NCBI GenBank assembly: GCA_026874595.1
Contig: CM049306.1
Coordinates: 54,526,019-54,590,018 of the forward strand
Direction of reading: 5' to 3'
Source of the DNA: Sipunculus nudus
Taxonomy: Eukaryota > Annelida > Sipuncula > Golfingiida > Sipunculidae
DNA: 64,000 bases
Shown here: positions 61,486 through 64,000 of the stretch, one piece after another
How the letters are laid out: every line of letters begins with the position of its first letter
Numbering within the stretch: position 1 is the first letter of the stretch
Notes under the pieces: model-generated
Told to the model about the DNA's origin: nothing
Databases searched by the model: none
The model's input: the letters and a program-made list of their open reading frames with translations, nothing else
Position numbers and translations under genes: made by a program

Positions 61486-62700
61486 ATTATGTTCTTTTAG
61501 GGTTTCATAAAATGACTTGGATTTGAACTGTTGAGTAAAGAGTTTCTGGTTGTCATTGATTAACAAAATATAGCTGAATTACAGAGTATGAAAGACTTTT
61601 GTCAAATATAAAAAATATGTTTCAAAAGGAAGTGACATCTTTGTTAGTGTAGTAATAAATACATCCCTGAGACAACAGTAATCATCAGACCACAGGAAAT
61701 ACCAGTATGATGAATGGTTGATGATGATATCATTGAAGATGATTAATAAATATGATGTACATGAATCATGTCAATTAACTACCCTCTGGCCCAGTTTCAG
61801 CAGGAACATATCTTTTACTTAATCTTGTATATCTTATCACTCTGTTTTAACCAGGAAGACAAATTGTATAATAATGTTATTATCCTTGTATTAATTAACA
61901 AAGCAAGGGTCTCATGGTCTTCAGTTCTGTGTGCTGGGTATGCTTTGGGTTCACATTTTTAAGTGCTGATGTTAATTTGCTTACTAAATATAGTTTATAT
62001 ATCCATCAGACCTATTGATGATGTGGACTTTCGCAGCAAATAAGGTAAATAATCCTGAGGCATGCCTGATTAGGACAAACTGATTCACAACTTATTCACA
62101 TATTACAACTTGGAATGTCTTTACACTTGGTTTGCATCTAAATCTGATTACACTAAAGAAGTTTACTTTAGTCTTGAAGTAGTAAGCTTTGGATCCACAT
62201 TGTTGTTTGCTTTACAAAAGCCTAAATCGGTTTAAGCAATAAAATGTGAGTTTGCTGTCCACACTTGGCTAATAATCTGATTTACTGTGCTGTGATAAGT
62301 GATATTTTGTGGGAAGGATTGGGTCAGATGGTAGCAAAACTGGCTTCATGCAGAGTAGAAATGGATTTGCCTGTACACACTAGGAAACAATTTACTGTAA
62401 ACTGGACCAAAGTAATCCTGACTACTGTAGACCCCCTTTAAGCAGACTACAGTAGACTGAACTGATGTGGATTAGTGGCTTAGTGCAGTGAGAGTGATCA
62501 GATTCACAATGTGGATTTTTTTTTAGTGTAGATATGACCGTATTGACTTGGGTCTGAATTCTAAGGGTGCCTTTATTTCCATACATACCAAACTCTGTGT
62601 GGGCCCTAATAGAAAAAATCCAACTATAGTAATTTATCATTTTTCCTCTTTCCATTGCAATAGACTCCCTGCAGTTCCCTCTGGGTCCAGCAGGCATTTT
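61486..62700. other. No assignable feature
   Basis: No supported gene or repeat boundary. The 91-residue minus-strand frame at 62422-62697 has no family character. Confidence 0.4.
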
Positions 62701-64000
62701 TAGCTCAGCTGACTATAAGTCATCTGAGCTATAGTCATGGTCCATTGTCCGTCGTCCGTCCGTCTGTCGTGCCGTCCGTCCCTCTGTCTGTCTGTCCGTC
62801 TGGATGTCCGTCTGTAAGACTGGCACGTTTCGACACCGTTGGACCTACGAATCTGAATTTCGGCATACAGTTAGATGTCCCCATAATCTCCTACCATGCC
62901 AAAAATTGGGTCAATAGGACTATGTTCCTTTGAGATATTAAGGAAAAACCTCAATTTTTTATTAGAAATCTATTTTCACACTTCAGGACTGCCTAATGTC
63001 AAAACCACTCATCTGGTTTTCTTCATATTTACCATAAATATTCCTCTATATAGTTCCTATGTACATGCCAGATATTAAGTCAGTATTATATAATTTAAAA
63101 AAGTTATTGGCCCAAACATAATGCACTTTGTAAAAAAATCAGGAAGATATTTTGTCACTTAAGACCCAAAGTGTTAAAGGTAGGGACTTTTTTCCAGGAA
63201 TACAACTTTAATTAATCAAAATTTAATTGTATTCCCAAAATTAGATCAAAATCTGTTAAATTTTTTAAATATTGGCAAAAATATAAAATTGGTACCTTAA
63301 ATTTTGCCCAACTTTGGCCATGGCACTTATTTTTCCTGTAAGTACTGTGGATTAAATTTCCACACCATGTATACATAAGGATTTAATCTGTTAAAATCTG
63401 AAATTTGAAAATAAAAGCTGCAAGATTAGGCTAGTTATTGAATTTTTTAGGAGGCTCTTGTTGTATTCCCTTACATTGTCAAGCAGTCCACTTTGATGAC
63501 TGTAGGTCATTCAGTGCACATCTCTATGCTCCCCAGGCTGTTGACATAATTTTAGATGTCCCCAAAATCTCCTACCATACCGAAAATTGGGTCATTAGGA
63601 CTTTGTTCCTTCGAGATATTAAGGAAAAAAACTCCGTTTTCCATAAAAAAAAGCCATTGTTACACTTCAAGGCTGCCTAATATCAAAACCACTGATCTGT
63701 TTTTGATCGTATTTAGTATTCACATTCTTTTATACATTTTCTATGAACATACCAAAAATTAGGTCAGTATTGAGTATTATTTTGAAGTTATGGGCCAAAA
63801 CATAATGCAATTTTTTAAAAAATCAGGAAATATATTTACTCACATGAGAATTGCTGAACCTAGGGACCTTTTTTCAGGAATATAACTTTATTTAATCAAA
63901 ATTCAATTGTTTACCCAAAATTAGATCTGAATTTTGCAAATTTTTCAAGTTATTAGCATAAATAAAAATCAATACCTTAAATTTTGTCCAACTTTGGCAC
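62701..64000 (+). mobile_element. A-type element, 5' part, runs off the window
   Basis: The 5' palindrome (62701-62731), the CCGT/CTGT tract and two core units (starts near 62868 and 63552) match 55064-56400 almost base for base, with small indels. The window ends inside the second core unit. Confidence 0.7.

Overview
This window reads as AT-rich, repeat-dense DNA from a marine invertebrate, most likely a bivalve mollusc. The reasons are a lack of compact genes, a probable spliced gene with tiny exons and a very long intron, a tRNA-headed SINE, many MITEs, and tandem-core elements with palindromic ends that resemble the Helentron-associated 'pearl'-type repeats known from bivalves. The species assignment is inference. 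I saw no rRNA gene, intact tRNA gene, CRISPR array or bacterial-style operon.

Almost everything I can support is mobile DNA. (1) 434-12541: hAT-type MITEs, a TIR element holding a 26-bp perfect palindrome (3108-3727), and a 5-kb hAT element (6194-11252) with a dead ZMYM1-like transposase split by a 637-bp PIF/Harbinger-like MITE. (2) 13330-34446: a 59-bp micro-MITE, several copies of a repeat family called C here, tandem-core elements B (157-bp units) and D (about 335-bp units), and a 2.3-kb foldback-like element (25683-27959) whose right arm is a 23-bp minisatellite open in many reading frames. (3) 34754-43540: small MITEs, the first candidate exon of a host gene, a full A-type element (40190-43277) and a small element E right beside it. 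(4) 44366-47545: a 25-26-bp minisatellite interrupted by a 2.1-kb element with roughly 400-bp inverted ends built from palindromic CCTAGG-centred motifs. (5) 49932-51776: a SINE and two candidate host exons. (6) 52890-64000: a three-level nest in which a C core is split by a 6.8-kb TIR element, which itself contains an A-type element, followed by two more A-type copies.

The unifying observation is a set of elements (A, B, D and more loosely C and E) with a common architecture. A, B and D begin with TAGCTCAGCTGACT, which in A and D is the first arm of a 31-nt palindrome. A and B have a matching inverted motif near the 3' end, then a short hairpin, then CTTGT followed by T. The ends are shared but the tandem cores between them are unrelated. 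The 3' hairpins of A and B differ by a compensatory pair of changes. Best fit: non-autonomous Helentron (HINE-like) elements.

The only host-gene evidence is three short + strand exons (35449-35485, 50869-50928, 51733-51776) whose splice phases fit together. Their product is not recognised.
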